From: Chrysopilus asiliformis
Lineage: Eukaryota > Arthropoda > Insecta > Diptera > Rhagionidae
NCBI GenBank assembly: GCA_964034945.1
Contig: OZ035960.1
Span: forward strand, 116,725,824 to 116,789,823
Length of the DNA stretch: 64,000 nucleotides
Reading direction: 5' to 3'
A program made the translations under genes and the position numbers. The notes beneath the pieces were generated by a model. It was not told where the DNA came from. It searched no databases and saw only the letters and a list, made by a program, of their open reading frames with translations. This document shows positions 62,084 through 64,000 of this stretch, one piece after another (position 1 is the stretch's first letter; every line of letters starts with the position of its first letter).

Positions 62084-63361
62084 ACCTGCAGCCAGAATGA
62101 CGAAGATATCACCTCATAAAACAGAACCGAGCGGAGAACCACTCTAAGGACACCTAAGGATAGACTTTTCCCCCCTTTTTAAAGAAAGCATAGAATAACA
62201 AAATTATGTGTGACAGTCGAAAAAAAGTGACGGCTCAAAACACTCTGTCAAGCTGTGAATTTCAATAATGTGACACATGCTAGAATTTTCCCATTATTTT
62301 CATTTTCAATTGCTTTTCTTCAACTCTACGTTTTTACACGATGACATTTTATATTGTTGTGTGGCTGTGGATCTTACCTGGCCCAATAAGGCAATAACTT
62401 TTTACATTCGTATACTTTGTTTTATTTACACTATGAAGCTTTTATTTCAGGGCTTCTCATTCCGTAAATGTGTTGTAAAACATTCGTCGAGGTGACGGTA
62501 TTTAAAATATTAAGCAAAGGGAAGAAGGATTTTCGCTCTTCATAGTTCATGTAACCCTGAAATTGCTTCTAGTTATTTCATAACAATGGTAGATGCCAAG
62601 ATTCCTCTTTACACATCTTAACTATGCTGGAAATGAATGAGACGACGTGTCATCAGGTGATAAAGGGTCCAACAAGAAAACGAACATAAAAATATACAGC
62701 GTGTAGTCTATTAAAAAAAGCTTCTGTTTTTTGTCGTTTTGCCTGAGTTATTGTTCCAAGGAAAATTATTTTCTTAAATTCTCATTTATCAAAGTGCATA
62801 TAATATACACGACTGCTAGAGATGAATCGCGACTCGGTAATATCGTTTCCTCCAGCGGATTCGAATTCATGAGCTGAGAGATGTTTTATATGAAAACTAC
62901 AACCTAGGAAAGTCTGAAAGGTTGTTTAAGAAAGTCCCTTTGAATTCGAAAATGCCTCGAATCTTTAAAAAATATTTTCATACATCCTTAGTCATGAATT
63001 CGATTCAAAGTAGTAAAAAATACAAAAAATCGATTTAAAATTGTAAAAAAAAAAATTGACAATCCACGTAATACACACTTCTAGTTTAGCACCGCCAGAT
63101 CGGCAGTGCCAAGCTAGCTCGGTCTAAATGCGCCCACTGATCACGATTATCATGTTAAAGTTTAAAAATTTCCTTAAAAGCCCTGAAAGGATAACGCTGT
63201 ATTCTAAAAAGTTGTTAATTAGTTTTTTTCTGAATATGTTAAGCCGGCAACGACGAGTCCGCATTCTAATAGATTCTAAAACATGTGATGTAGATTTTGT
63301 TATTTAACTCTCTTACCATATCACATACAAATGTACATCCCACATAACGAATTAGAGAACA

Positions 63362-63419
63362 AAGGTATAAGTACTAAGGTGAGACCTTTTCTTGTGCTCA
63401 CATGAAATACTTATACCCT
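63362..63419. repeat. Short imperfect hairpin
   Basis: The arms 'aaggtataagtactaaggtg' plus ag and 'ctcacatgaaatacttatac' plus cct pair over about 22 bases with a few mismatches around a 13-14 base loop. It may be a small MITE core or a foldback; there is no sign of function. Confidence 0.4.
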
Positions 63420-64000
63420 AATATTCTATGCATATGTGCCTTTGATGCTCCATAGTTTCCAGTGACAGAATTAAATTTAAATGACGAATTACACGACAGT
63501 TTCAGATGGTTGTGATAATTAAAGAGTAATAGCGCTTGCATAATGAAATTTAATGCTACTAGATTTTTTTGGGGCATCCATTTTATGAATAAATTATTAT
63601 TATGGTGGATTTCGTATACAAGTATGTGAAAAGATTCAAGTACATTAAGAATGCGAGTGTACCTCTTAAGAAATTATCTTTTATCTTAATGACCGTATTT
63701 CACAGTCTCAATGCATATCCACGAATGTCTTCGCTCTTATTTCTTCCTTCACAGTTGTTTTTCTATTGATTGAAAAGAATTCATGCACTTAAATTACTTT
63801 AAACTTCTTTGACTAGAAAAAAAAACTTAAATCTGCTCTCCTCAATTTATTTGATAGCTTGGAAAATGGGTCATGTGCGAGATCTCATTAAATTTTAAAT
63901 GAGATACTGAATAAAACGGAAGTAACATGATTATCATATCATAATTTCAACTTCTAATATTCCATTAGTTGTGAATCATTTTCCTTTTGAACTTTGATGA

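Larger units (their letters stand above)
41867..64000. other. About 22 kb without a recognisable gene
   Basis: Apart from the 5' flank of the Ly6-type gene I find no exon set here on either strand. Open frames are short, AT-driven and unlike known proteins. It holds family-A repeats (60.2-62.1 kb), a 31-bp tandem duplication at 54516-54582, a hairpin at 63362-63419, a (TA)n run near 57989 and a (CT)n run near 61408. It may be intergenic or part of a very long intron of a gene outside the window. Confidence 0.5.

Overview
The window is AT-rich animal nuclear DNA, with genes split by introns, GT-AG splice junctions, AATAAA signals, many poly-A/poly-T runs and several short inverted-repeat elements. 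The four readable genes all look insect-like. The TNFAIP8-family protein, and the Zn72D/ZFR-type protein with its three zinc fingers and DZF domain, point to Diptera. The very high AT content and long introns suggest a lower dipteran such as a midge or gnat, but that is inference. There is nothing bacterial or viral here.

Layout. (1) 1-1933: no confident gene, only repeat-like sequence and one possible membrane-protein relic. (2) 1934-3980, plus strand: five exons of mitochondrial ClpX; the first exon with the targeting peptide was not found. (3) 3981-7486: intergenic and 3' UTR sequence with a small inverted-repeat element. (4) 7487-9147, minus strand: three coding exons of the fly TNFAIP8 homologue (sigmar type). 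A possible alternative first exon lies 8 kb upstream at about 17140-17226, so 9148-17139 is probably intron. (5) 17.2-25.5 kb: intergenic, holding a well-formed MITE at 18381-18633 and a doubtful coding relic at 17464-17713. (6) 25562-35643, plus strand: a complete 12-exon Zn72D/ZFR gene of 898 codons. (7) 36442-41866, minus strand, convergent with Zn72D: a three-exon gene for a Ly6/uPAR-type, probably GPI-anchored protein of 263 residues. (8) 42-64 kb: about 22 kb in which I find no gene, only dispersed repeats, a tandem duplication, hairpins and one possible decayed ORF.

The four genes do not form a pathway. ClpX is a mitochondrial unfoldase, the TNFAIP8 protein binds lipids and acts in immunity and autophagy, Zn72D is a nuclear RNA-binding protein, and the Ly6 protein is expected at the cell surface. 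ClpX and the TNFAIP8 gene are convergent, as are Zn72D and the Ly6 gene.

I did not find a clear new biological system. The most interesting structure is a cluster of three inverted repeats, one of them close to pre-miRNA size, inside intron 3 of Zn72D. Zn72D itself encodes a double-stranded-RNA-associated protein linked to ADAR editing. All coordinates and splice sites were read by eye from the sequence; no database search was run.
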